Under the pieces are notes generated by a model, which worked only from the letters and a program-made list of their open reading frames with translations, was not told the origin of the DNA and ran no database searches. A stretch of DNA of 64,000 nucleotides from positions 1-64,000 of the forward strand of contig DATJSH010000104.1 of assembly GCA_035504235.1 (NCBI GenBank), given 5' to 3'. Positions 25,364 to 33,182 of the stretch are shown here, piece after piece. This DNA comes from DATARH01 sp035504235. GTDB lineage: Bacteria > Pseudomonadota > Alphaproteobacteria > ATCC43930 > CGMCC-115725. Position 1 is the first letter of the stretch. Each line of letters opens with the position of its first letter. Both the position numbers and the translations under genes were made by a program.

Positions 25364-25371
25364 GTTGCGGT

Positions 25372-25454
25372 CATTGCGAGGAGCGCAGCGACGAAGCAAT
25401 CTTGTGCGATAGCGGGCCAAGGCGGATCGAGATTGCTTCGCTCCGCTCGCAATG
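25372..25454. repeat. REP-like palindromic element, copy 2
   Basis: CATTGCGA (25372-25379) and TCGCAATG (25447-25454) are the outer arms; ACGAAGCAAT and ATTGCTTCG form the inner stem. It is the same family as the element at 22838-22923. It lies between the carboxyltransferase and MaoC genes. An apparent upstream start of the MaoC gene lies within it and should be ignored. Confidence 0.85.
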
Positions 25455-25477
25455 ACGCTCGAGGGAGAAATCAAATT

Positions 25478-25933
25478 ATGCTGGAAGTCGAACGCGGGTC
25501 CGATCTCGTCGCCTATCAGGGCCAGGAAATCGGCGTCAGCGACTGGTACGAGGTCACCCAGGATCAGATCAACAAATTTGCCGACGCGACCGGCGACTAC
25601 CAATGGATTCATGTCGATGTCGAGCGGTGCAAGAAGGACATGCCCGGCGGCAAGACCATTGCGCATGGCTGGCTGACCCTGTCGCTGGTGCCGCGGCTCG
25701 CCTCGACCATCTACCGGGTCAAGCACCGCTCGCGCGGGATCAATTACGGCGCCAACCGGGTGCGCTTCACCGGTCCGGTGCCAGCCGGCGCACGCATTCG
25801 ATTGCGACTCAAGATCAAGAACGTCGAGAAGGTCGAGGGCGGGGTGCGGGTCACCAACGAGGGCACCATGGAGATCGAGGGCGGCACGCGCCCCGTGCTG
25901 ATCTCGGAGACGATCGGCATGGTCTACGACTGA
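25478..25933 (+). CDS. MaoC family dehydratase
   Basis: The 151-residue single hot-dog domain has the hydratase 2 motif: catalytic Asp/His in FADATGDYQWIHVDVERCKK and TIAHGWLTLSL. The family hydrates (R)-specific enoyl-CoA. The ATG at 25478 follows GAGGGAGAAA and begins MLEVERGSDLV; the earlier ATG at 25433 is in a REP-like repeat. It is between the acyl-CoA carboxyltransferase and the DUF1185 gene, which is consistent with short- or branched-chain acyl-CoA metabolism, but the acyl group is unknown. Confidence 0.92.
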   Translation: MLEVERGSDLVAYQGQEIGVSDWYEVTQDQINKFADATGDYQWIHVDVERCKKDMPGGKTIAHGWLTLSLVPRLASTIYRVKHRSRGINYGANRVRFTGPVPAGARIRLRLKIKNVEKVEGGVRVTNEGTMEIEGGTRPVLISETIGMVYD

Positions 25934-25951
25934 GGCGGCGCTGTCGCCCGT

Positions 25952-26053
25952 GCGTCCTTCGAGACGCGCTTCCGGCGCTCTCAGGATGACTTTGGTAGGG
26001 CATGAAGAATACTCGTCTCCTGAGCCGGCGCGGAGCGCCGTGTCGAAGGACGC
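25952..26053. repeat. Long palindromic intergenic repeat (GCGTCCTTCGA type)
   Basis: The perfect 11-base arms GCGTCCTTCGA (25952-25962) and TCGAAGGACGC (26043-26053) enclose CTCAGGATGA and a GGCGCGGAGCGCC palindrome. This layout is familiar from intergenic repeats of Alphaproteobacteria and is different from the CATTGCGA family. It separates the MaoC and DUF1185 genes. Confidence 0.75.
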
Positions 26054-26080
26054 AAGAGCGGCAATCCAGCAGGAGGGCAT

Positions 26081-26626
26081 ATGCTCGACATCCGCAAGAT
26101 CGTCACGCTGCGCGAGGTCACCTTCTCAGAGCTCGGCCATGCACCGCCAAAGCCGGTGCTGCGAGCGATCGGGCTCGCTGTCTTCCACAACCCGTTCGCC
26201 GGCAAGTACGCCGAGGATTTGCGGCCGCTGTTCGAGGCGGGGGCGGAACTCGGCGAGCGGCTGATGCCCGAGCTGGTGAAGATGCTCGACGGCCGGGCGA
26301 CCAGCTACGGCAAGGGCGCGATCGTCGGAGTCCAGGGCGAGATGGAGCATGGCGGCGCGTGCGTCCACCCGATGCTGGGCCGGCCGATGCGAGCCGCGGT
26401 CGGCGGCGGCAAGGCGGTGATTCCATCGAATGTCAAGGTCGCTCCACCGGGGGCGAGCATCGACATCCCGCTCGGCCACAAGGACGATTCCTGGTCGTTT
26501 GCGCACTTCGACACGATCACCGTGTCGATCGCCGATTCGCCGCGGCCGCACGAGATCATGGTGGCGATAGCGATCGCCGATGGCGGGAGGCTCAGCAATC
26601 GCTGCGGCGAAGCGCCCATACGTTAG
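26081..26626 (+). CDS. Amino acid synthesis family protein (DUF1185)
   Basis: The 181-residue product is recognised by KIVTLREVTFSELGHAP, AVFHNPFAGKYAEDL, SYGKGAIVGVQGEMEHGGAC and GGGKAVIPSNVK, which run through the whole DUF1185 family. The common database name 'amino acid synthesis' is not backed by a known reaction as far as I know. GGAGG lies seven bases before the ATG. It follows the carboxyltransferase and MaoC genes on the same strand, with a repeat in the gap, so a shared acyl-CoA pathway is possible but not shown. Confidence 0.85.
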   Translation: MLDIRKIVTLREVTFSELGHAPPKPVLRAIGLAVFHNPFAGKYAEDLRPLFEAGAELGERLMPELVKMLDGRATSYGKGAIVGVQGEMEHGGACVHPMLGRPMRAAVGGGKAVIPSNVKVAPPGASIDIPLGHKDDSWSFAHFDTITVSIADSPRPHEIMVAIAIADGGRLSNRCGEAPIR

Positions 26627-26718
26627 TGCTTTAGCCCTCCGTCCGCGGAGCCTTGCGGCGCTCGGCTAACATCACGTCTTTCGGCGCACGGCCGATCTCG
26701 GCCGTGCCGACATAAGAT

Positions 26719-27141
26719 TTAGTGCTTGAGCAGTCCCATCAGCGACTTGCGCAGCTCGGGCACGGCGCCGACGGCGAGGCCGGCGGCAAGCGCCGCGCCC
26801 ATCGTACCGTAAGGATGCGAGCGCGTCGTGTTGACGATCTGTTGCGCCGCCAGCGCGCCGAGGTCGGCGGCAATGCCATTGGCGACACCGTTAACACCCG
26901 GCGACGCCGTGGTCGCGGGTCCCGCCGGGCGGCGGCGAGGGTGCAGCGCCCAGCGCGCGACGAGCGCGATCAGCCCGGTCCAGATCAGACCGGCCAGACC
27001 GGTCAACCCGGCAGCGGCGGCCGGCGAAAGCCCCTTGCTCTCGATCCACAGCATCAACGCATCGCCGAGGAACCACGCCGTGACGGCGAGAACGATAAGC
27101 GCGACGATACCCGCCGCGACGGCAATGGCGATGCGAGTCAC
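26719..27141 (-). CDS. Small membrane protein of unknown function
   Basis: The 140-residue product starts at a GTG and has a strong membrane helix at residues 4-30 and a second at about 43-66. An alanine/proline/glycine-rich stretch follows, and a third, weaker hydrophobic segment lies at about 115-130 (MGAALAAGLAVGAVPEL). I do not recognise a named family. It lies 6 bases after the DUF883-like gene, so the two are an operon. A role at the inner membrane in stress or ribosome hibernation, as for ElaB/YqjD partners, is speculation from the neighbour. Confidence 0.7.
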   Translation of the reverse strand: MTRIAIAVAAGIVALIVLAVTAWFLGDALMLWIESKGLSPAAAAGLTGLAGLIWTGLIALVARWALHPRRRPAGPATTASPGVNGVANGIAADLGALAAQQIVNTTRSHPYGTMGAALAAGLAVGAVPELRKSLMGLLKH

Positions 27142-27147
27142 CGCGGG

Positions 27148-27432
27148 CTAACCGCGGCGCGCGTTGAGCAGCATACCGAGCAGCAATCCCGTGGCGAACG
27201 AGGCGAGCGCCGAAGCAAACGGCCGCTCCTCGATCTCCTGGGTCACGTTCTGCGCCTGGCGGCGGACTTCGCCCCAAACCTTCTCGGCCGATTCCTGTGC
27301 CTTGCCGCTCGCTTGCGAGTAGCCGTTATTGGCAAGATTGCGCACATCCGTCGTCATCTTGGCAAAGTCGGCGCGTAGCTGCTGAATGTCGGCCTGCAAG
27401 GCCGCAAAGTCGGTTTCCATCGATGCCGCCAT
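27148..27432 (-). CDS. DUF883 (ElaB/YqjD-like) membrane-anchored protein
   Basis: The 94-residue product has a charged helical N-terminal part (residues 5-45, heptad-like spacing in DFAALQADIQQLRADFAKM) and a C-terminal hydrophobic anchor (FASALASFATGLLLGMLLNARRG). This is the layout of the ElaB/YqjD/DUF883 family, which in E. coli is tail-anchored and binds ribosomes in stationary phase. AGGGAG precedes the ATG at suitable distance. It is the first gene of a two-gene minus-strand operon. Confidence 0.75.
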   Translation of the reverse strand: MAASMETDFAALQADIQQLRADFAKMTTDVRNLANNGYSQASGKAQESAEKVWGEVRRQAQNVTQEIEERPFASALASFATGLLLGMLLNARRG

Positions 27433-27493
27433 GGTGCAGCTCCCTGGTTGCAGACGTGAACAGAACGCCGCCCGCGACCAAAGGTTTCAGGAG

Positions 27494-28471
27494 CTAACCG
27501 ATAAGAACCGCCTTGCCGATGACTTTGCGGTCGATCACCGTCTGCACCGCATCCGCGGCGCGCTCCAGCGGAAAGCGGTGCGAGATGCGGGGCTTCAGCT
27601 TGCCCTGCCCCGCCAGCTCGAGGAGCAGCTTGGTGTTGGCGCGGCCGACCTCCGGCTTATGCTCGGTCGCCCCGCCGAGCCTAACGCCGATCACTTCGAG
27701 GCACTTGATGAGCAGATAGTTGGTGCGCGGCGTCGAGGGGCCGCCGCCCAAAAAGCCGAGCACCAGGATGCGCCCGCCAAACGCCAGGCAGCGCAGCGAC
27801 TCGTCGAAGACATGGGCGCCGATCGGATCGTAGCAGATATCGACCCCGTCATGCGCGCCGGTCAATTCCTTGACCCGGTCGCGGAACCCTGCGCGGTAGT
27901 CGATCGCGTAATCGGCGCCTTCATCGAGGCAGGCCCGGCGCTTCTCATCCGTGCTGGCGGTGGCGATGACCTTGGCGCCGAACAGCTTGGCGACCTGGAT
28001 CGCGGCGATGCCGATGCCGCCCGCCGCGCCATGGATCAGCACCCAGTCGCCAGCCTCCAGCCGGCCGCGCTGGATGAGCGCGTGATAGGCGGTGTGATGC
28101 GCGCCACGGAACACCGCCGCCTCCTCGAGGCTCATGCCGGTGGGGATCGGGTCGCAATCCTCCGCCCTCGAATTGGCCAGCGTGCCGAAGGCGCCGAGCC
28201 GCACCCGGTTCATCACCGGGTCGCCCGGCTTGAAGCGCGTGACACCGGGTCCGACGGCGACCACCTCTCCCGCCGCTTCGTTGCCGGGGATGAACGGCGG
28301 CTCGGGACGGAACTGATATTTGCCGGCGAGCATCAGCACGTCGACATACTGGACCCCGCGAGCCGCGATCCGCACCTGCACCTCACCCGGTCCCGGCGGC
28401 GACGGGTCGGGCAGCTCGCGCAGCGCCAGCACCTCGGGTCCGCCAAACGCCTCGCAAACGACCGCCTTCAT
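27494..28471 (-). CDS. NADPH:quinone oxidoreductase family protein (MDR superfamily)
   Basis: The 325-residue product is a zinc-free medium-chain reductase. It shows PPFIPGNEAAGEVVAVG, the NADPH-binding motif HGAAGGIGIAAIQVAKLFGAKVIA, and ERAADAVQTVIDRKVIGKAVL at the C-terminus. It likely reduces quinones or other activated carbonyls with NADPH. It is the downstream partner of the GNAT gene (3-base gap), both on the minus strand. Substrate unknown. Confidence 0.9.
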   Translation of the reverse strand: MKAVVCEAFGGPEVLALRELPDPSPPGPGEVQVRIAARGVQYVDVLMLAGKYQFRPEPPFIPGNEAAGEVVAVGPGVTRFKPGDPVMNRVRLGAFGTLANSRAEDCDPIPTGMSLEEAAVFRGAHHTAYHALIQRGRLEAGDWVLIHGAAGGIGIAAIQVAKLFGAKVIATASTDEKRRACLDEGADYAIDYRAGFRDRVKELTGAHDGVDICYDPIGAHVFDESLRCLAFGGRILVLGFLGGGPSTPRTNYLLIKCLEVIGVRLGGATEHKPEVGRANTKLLLELAGQGKLKPRISHRFPLERAADAVQTVIDRKVIGKAVLIG

Positions 28472-28474
28472 GCA

Positions 28475-29413
28475 CTATCTCCAATCGTCCAACGCATAAA
28501 CGTCGGGGCGACTGTAGCCCGGTTCATTGGGCCGATGCAGCGTGACGACGTTATTCACGGCGCGGAAGCCGCGGCCAGTCATCTGGCGATAGGCTTCCTC
28601 GCGGCCAGCGTTTACACCAGCCAGCACCGTTCCCATGCCGACCGCCGCGGCGAGCGCCTCCGCCGCGTCAAGCAGTGCGGCGAAGCGCTCGCCGGCTCCG
28701 GGACCGGAGCGCGCCGCGCCGAACTTTATAAAGAGGCAACCCCCGCCCGCCTCGCTTGTCGGCCCCCAGTGACAAACCGCGAACCCGCCGAGCCGGCTTG
28801 CTCCGTCCCATAGCAGCAGCGTGTCACCATGACCGCGCGCCGCGTTGGTGCGGATTTCCGCCCGCAGGTCGAGGCCGGCATAAAGCGCGTCGGTCAGTTC
28901 GTAGCTGGCCGCTTCGGCCGCTGCGCGTCCCTCGGGAGCAAGCGCCGTGTAGCGCGAATACTCGGACAGCGTCCCGGCCGCCGCCGGCGCTGCCATGATC
29001 GGCGTCAGAAACCGCGGGTAAAAGCCGAATTTTTGATAGAGATGGATGTGTTTCGTGCTGTGCGGGAAGGTGCAAAGACCGGCATGGCTCAACCCCCACT
29101 CGTTGAAGGTGTCGGACGCCGCCGCGACGAGCGGCTGAGCAAGTCCGCGATCCCAAAAATCCGGACGGATCGACAGCGGCCCGAAAAAGCCGGCGCTGCC
29201 CCAGCGTGTCGCAAAATTCGATCCCGCGAGCTGACCGTCATGATCGATCGCAAAGGATTTGGTGTGCTCGGCGCCGTGGCGGCCGTAGATGTAATCAAAA
29301 TCGGTCCAGAAATTGTCGAGGTCCGGCGCGCCGAGAAACGTGCCGAACGCGGTTCGCATGATGCGCTGGGCTTCCTTGAGGTCAGCCTCGACGAGCGGTC
29401 GGGCACCGGCCAT
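28475..29413 (-). CDS. GNAT family N-acetyltransferase
   Basis: From the ATG at 29413, with GGAG about five bases upstream, the product is 312 residues. It has an N-terminal GNAT domain (ARPLVEADLKEAQRIMRTAFG, FGPLSIRPDFWDRGLAQPLV, a variant of the acetyl-CoA-binding loop, and GLCTFPHSTKHIHLYQKFGF) and a second GNAT-like half with GTVLAGVNAGREEAY. The loop R-x-x-x-x-G/A is partly degenerate in sequence. The acceptor is not predictable. It precedes the quinone-reductase-like gene in an operon. Confidence 0.82.
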   Translation of the reverse strand: MAGARPLVEADLKEAQRIMRTAFGTFLGAPDLDNFWTDFDYIYGRHGAEHTKSFAIDHDGQLAGSNFATRWGSAGFFGPLSIRPDFWDRGLAQPLVAAASDTFNEWGLSHAGLCTFPHSTKHIHLYQKFGFYPRFLTPIMAAPAAAGTLSEYSRYTALAPEGRAAAEAASYELTDALYAGLDLRAEIRTNAARGHGDTLLLWDGASRLGGFAVCHWGPTSEAGGGCLFIKFGAARSGPGAGERFAALLDAAEALAAAVGMGTVLAGVNAGREEAYRQMTGRGFRAVNNVVTLHRPNEPGYSRPDVYALDDWR

Positions 29414-29628
29414 GTTCGTCTCCTCTCCTGTCCGCGCCAATGAGCGTCCCGCCGCTGTGCCTCGCAACCGCGTGGCGGTGACGATTTTCGCCAACGCTGG
29501 CGCAAAAACCTCGTATAGTTTTATGACAAAGTGGGGCGCCTCGACCATGGGTCGGCCCGCAAATTGATAAAAGGCCTTCGCAGCCGCGCGGAACGCGACA
29601 CGAAGGCAGCGAACAGGGGAGGTTTCAA

Positions 29629-30831
29629 ATGCATTTGCGTCATTGGTTCGGCATGCTTTCCGCCGTCGCGGCGAGCCTGCCCTTTGCCGCCAACGCCGCG
29701 GATTCGATCAAGGTCGGCTTTCCGATCCCGCTGTCGGGGTTCGCGTCCGTCTATGGCGTGCCGATCGAGAAGGGCGCCGAAATGGCGGTCCAGGAGATCA
29801 ACGCCCAAGGCGGCGTGCTCGGCCGCAAGCTCGAACTCCTGGAGCGCGACAGCAAGGCCAACGCCGACGAGGCGGTGCGCGTCTCGCGCGAGTTGATCAT
29901 CAAGGACAATGTCGATTTCCTGGTCGGCACGCTGACCTCGGCCGAGGCCCCGGCGGTATCGACGGTGGCGAAGGAAAACAAGATCGTCTTTATCGCGCCG
30001 GCATCCGAAACGATGATGCTGACCGATGCGGAGCACATCCATCCCTACATCTTCCGCGTCGCGACCAATACCGAAATCGAAGGCTCGACGGGCGCAGCCG
30101 AACTGGCGAAATGGAAGGACGTCAAAACCGTCGCGACGATCTCGCCCGATTACTCCTATGGCCGCGATGTCGAGGCCGCCTTTGTCGCGACGCTGAAAAA
30201 ACTGCGTCCCGACATAACGATCGTCGATCAGCAATGGCCGAAACTCGGCGAGCCGGACTTCACCGCCTTCATCACCGCACAGATGGCAAAGAAGCCGGAT
30301 GCGATCCATTGCTCATTGTTCGCTGGCGACTTTGTCACCTTCGCCAAGGAGGCGGCGGGGCTCGGTTATTTCAAGGCGATCGACAATCGTCTGGTCGATG
30401 GCGCCGATGTCGGTACTACCGACGAGGCGCAGGCGCTGGGCAAGGATTACCCGTACGGCATCATCGGCAACGGCTACGACCCGGTGATCTGGGGTGGCGC
30501 CAACGAGCCGACGGCGCACAAAAAATTCATCGAAGATCTGAAGAAGTTCACCGGCGCGAAATATGCCTCGGGCTGGTCGGTTATGGGCTACGAATCGATC
30601 TATGCGCTGGCCGAAGGGATCAAGAAGGCCGGCGACACCAAGTCGGACGACGTCTCCACGGCGCTGGCGGGGATGACTTGGGATACGCCCGTCGGCAAAC
30701 GCACCTTCACCGTCAAATCGCACGAAACCCTCTCCCCGCAATATTGGGGAACGATGGTCCAGGACCCGAACTACCCGTTCGCGATCATGAAGGATCCGCA
30801 GCTGCTGCCGGCGTCGACCGCGACGAATTGA
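29629..30831 (+). CDS. ABC transporter substrate-binding protein, branched-chain amino acid type (copy 1)
   Basis: The 400-residue periplasmic protein has a signal peptide ending PFAANA. It belongs to the LivK/Peripla_BP_6 group: KVGFPIPLSGFASVYG at the mature N-terminus, AVQEINAQGGVLGRKLEL, DNVDFLVGTLTSAEAP and SYGRDVEAAFVATL. The next gene is a close paralogue with long shared blocks. The permease and ATPase genes downstream complete the importer. Branched-chain amino acids, urea, amides or short-chain acids are all known ligands of such proteins; the ligand cannot be read here. Confidence 0.92.
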   Translation: MHLRHWFGMLSAVAASLPFAANAADSIKVGFPIPLSGFASVYGVPIEKGAEMAVQEINAQGGVLGRKLELLERDSKANADEAVRVSRELIIKDNVDFLVGTLTSAEAPAVSTVAKENKIVFIAPASETMMLTDAEHIHPYIFRVATNTEIEGSTGAAELAKWKDVKTVATISPDYSYGRDVEAAFVATLKKLRPDITIVDQQWPKLGEPDFTAFITAQMAKKPDAIHCSLFAGDFVTFAKEAAGLGYFKAIDNRLVDGADVGTTDEAQALGKDYPYGIIGNGYDPVIWGGANEPTAHKKFIEDLKKFTGAKYASGWSVMGYESIYALAEGIKKAGDTKSDDVSTALAGMTWDTPVGKRTFTVKSHETLSPQYWGTMVQDPNYPFAIMKDPQLLPASTATN

Positions 30832-30973
30832 CCACGGCGGGGTTGCCGGGCGTGGGGCTTGACTCGCGCGGCGGCAACCCGCGACCTGCGGTAAATTCGC
30901 GCGCCAGGGTAGCGTTCTTGACACGATTTACCCCCCGAACCATTGTCACGCGCCTTAAACCGGATAAGGGGCG

Positions 30974-30996
30974 CGCCGCCGCACTTCGCGGCGGCG
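30974..30996. repeat. Hairpin between the tandem binding-protein genes
   Basis: CGCCGCCGC (30974-30982) pairs over 9 bases with GCGGCGGCG (30988-30996) around a 5-base loop. Only TTTG follows, so termination would be weak. It ends 6 bases before the GGGGAGGA ribosome site of the second binding protein. It may reduce downstream transcription so that the first binding protein is made in excess. Confidence 0.65.
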
Positions 30997-31015
30997 TTTG
31001 TTGGGGAGGAATTTC

Positions 31016-32221
31016 ATGCGGTTGCAACATTGTCTCGGGCTGGCCCTCACCGTCGCGGTGAGTGCGCCGCTGGCTGCCCAAGCCGAGGATACGATCAAGA
31101 TCGGGTTTCCGATCCCGCTGTCGGGCCCGACAGCGGTTTATGGCGAGCCGATCCTCAAGGGCGCGCAAATGGCGGTCCAGGAGATCAACGCGGCGGGCGG
31201 CGTGCTCGGCAAAAAGCTCGAATTGCTGCCGCGCGACAGCAAGGCCAACGCCGACGAGGCGGTGCGCCTGTCGCGCGAATTGATCATCAAGGACAATGTC
31301 GACTTCCTGCTCGGCACGCTGACGTCGGCCGAGGCGCCGGCGGTGTCGACGGTCGCCAAGGAGAACAAGATCGTGTTCATGACGCCGTCGTCGAAGAGCA
31401 CGATCCTCACCGACGCACAGCACATCCATCCCTACATTTTCCGCCTCGCCTCCAACACCGATGTCGAGGGTCTGGCCGGTGCCGAGGACATGGCCAAGTT
31501 CACGAACGTCAAGACGATCGTGACGATCGCGCCCGACTATGCTTACGGACGTGACTCGATCGCCGCGTTCATCAAGGCGCTCAAGGACAAGGCGCCGAAC
31601 ATGCAGGTCGTCGATTCGCAATGGCCGAAGCTCGGCGAGCCCGATTTTACCGCCTTCATCAACGCCATGATGAGCAAGAAGCCGGATGCGGTTTACTGCT
31701 CGCTGTTTGCCGGCGATTTTGTCACCTTCGTCAAGCAGGCGACCCCGCTCGGCTTGTTCAAGGCGATCGACAACCGGATGATCGACGGCGGCGAGGTGGG
31801 CACGCCCGACGAGGCGCAAGCCCTGGGCGCCGACTATCCCTACGGCATCATCGCCAATGCCTATGATCCGGTCATCTGGAGCGGCGGGAACGAGCCGCCG
31901 GAGCACAAGAAATTCATCGAGGATTTGAAGAAGTTCACCAACGCGAAGTACGCCTCGGGTTGGTCGATCCAGGGTTATGTCATGGTCGAGGCGCTCGCCC
32001 AGGGCATCAAGAAGGCTGGCGACACCAAGTCGGACGACGTTTCGAAGGCGATGGCGGGCATGACCTTCGATACGCCGGTCGGCCAGCGCAGCTTCAGCGA
32101 GAAGTCGCACGAGACCTTTGCGCCCGAATACACCGGCGTTATGGTCAAGGATCCCGACTACCCGTTCGCGATCATCAAGGACCCGACACCGATGCCGACG
32201 GATTTTCATCCAAGCAACTAG
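31016..32221 (+). CDS. ABC transporter substrate-binding protein, branched-chain amino acid type (copy 2)
   Basis: The 401-residue product has a signal peptide ending PLAAQA. It is a paralogue of the preceding gene along its whole length (IKIGFPIPLSGPTAVYGEP, NADEAVRLSRELIIKDNVD, PKLGEPDFTAFINAM). It is nearest to the permease genes, so it may be the main partner, with copy 1 widening the ligand range. The ATG at 31016 follows GGGGAGGA by five bases. Sequence differences cluster in the ligand cleft region (SSKSTILTDAQ versus ASETMMLTDAE), which would fit different ligands. Confidence 0.92.
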   Translation: MRLQHCLGLALTVAVSAPLAAQAEDTIKIGFPIPLSGPTAVYGEPILKGAQMAVQEINAAGGVLGKKLELLPRDSKANADEAVRLSRELIIKDNVDFLLGTLTSAEAPAVSTVAKENKIVFMTPSSKSTILTDAQHIHPYIFRLASNTDVEGLAGAEDMAKFTNVKTIVTIAPDYAYGRDSIAAFIKALKDKAPNMQVVDSQWPKLGEPDFTAFINAMMSKKPDAVYCSLFAGDFVTFVKQATPLGLFKAIDNRMIDGGEVGTPDEAQALGADYPYGIIANAYDPVIWSGGNEPPEHKKFIEDLKKFTNAKYASGWSIQGYVMVEALAQGIKKAGDTKSDDVSKAMAGMTFDTPVGQRSFSEKSHETFAPEYTGVMVKDPDYPFAIIKDPTPMPTDFHPSN

Positions 32222-32303
32222 CGGCGGCTGAGCACGAATGGGCGTCGCCCGCGAGCACGACATAATCGCGGGCGACGCGCGCACATTGGGAGATCGATAA
32301 GCG

Positions 32304-33182
32304 GTGGCGGCCTCGTTTCTGTTCAGCCAATTCATGGGCGGCCTGACCACCGCGATGTTCCTGTTCCTGATCGCCTCGGGGCTGTCGCTGGTGTTCGGCA
32401 TCATGCGCGTGATCAATTTCGCGCATGGTTCGTTTTACATGCTCGGGGCCTATCTCGCCTGGCAGGGCGTGCAATGGTTCCACCCGACCGGCGCCGGGTT
32501 TTGGGCGGCCTCGCTGTTCGCCGCCTGCGCCGTGGGCGCGCTCGGGGCGGTGGTCGAGCGACTGTTCTTCCGTTCGCTCTACGGGCGCGACGAGCTCTAC
32601 CAGCTGCTGTTCACCTACGCGCTGGTGCTGATCCTGGGCGACGCCGCCAAGTACCTGTGGGGAACCGACCAGCTCTCGGTCTCGACCCCGCCGATCCTGA
32701 CCGGCAGCGTGCAGATTTTCGGCGCCACCGAGCCGCTTTACAACCTCTTCATCACGGTGCTTGGCCCGTTGATTGCGTTCGGCGGCTGGCTGGTGCTGAA
32801 CCGCAGCGGGGTCGGCCGCTTGGTTCGCGCCGCGCAGATGGACCGCGAGATGCTCGATGCGCTGGGCGCCAATGTCGGCACGATCTACACGGGGATGTTC
32901 GTCTTCAGCTCGTTCCTCGCCGGGTTGTCGGGCGCGCTGGTGACGCCGATCCAGAGCATCGTCCCGGGAATGGATGTGCTGATCATCGTACAGGCGTTCA
33001 TCGTCGTGGTGATCGGCGGGATGGGTTCGTTCTGGGGCACGTTCTGGGGCTCGGTGATCTATGGCGAGGTACTGTCGTTCGGCATCCTCATTTTCCCCGG
33101 CTTCTCGCTGTTCTCGGTCTTCGCGCTGATGGCGGTGATCCTGATCGTGCGCCCGTGGGGCCTGTTCGGACGGCCGCTGTGA
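32304..33182 (+). CDS. livH: Branched-chain amino acid ABC transporter permease (LivH type)
   Basis: The 292-residue inner membrane protein has about eight helices. LivH signatures are FLIASGLSLVFGIMRVINFAHG at the N-terminus and VIGGMGSFWGTFWGSVIYG near the C-terminus. It starts with GTG. Its last bases overlap the livM start (GTGA), so translation is coupled. With LivM it forms the channel of the importer served by the two upstream binding proteins. Confidence 0.93.
   Translation: MAASFLFSQFMGGLTTAMFLFLIASGLSLVFGIMRVINFAHGSFYMLGAYLAWQGVQWFHPTGAGFWAASLFAACAVGALGAVVERLFFRSLYGRDELYQLLFTYALVLILGDAAKYLWGTDQLSVSTPPILTGSVQIFGATEPLYNLFITVLGPLIAFGGWLVLNRSGVGRLVRAAQMDREMLDALGANVGTIYTGMFVFSSFLAGLSGALVTPIQSIVPGMDVLIIVQAFIVVVIGGMGSFWGTFWGSVIYGEVLSFGILIFPGFSLFSVFALMAVILIVRPWGLFGRPL

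Noticed and set aside
23861..26080. 739-codon minus-strand ORF opposite the carboxyltransferase and MaoC genes
   Set aside because: It crosses two real genes and two repeats and its translation is compositionally typical of an antisense shadow.
30914..30950. TTGACA-like -35 box upstream of the second binding protein
   Set aside because: The expected -10 position has no acceptable TATAAT-like sequence, so I do not call a promoter.
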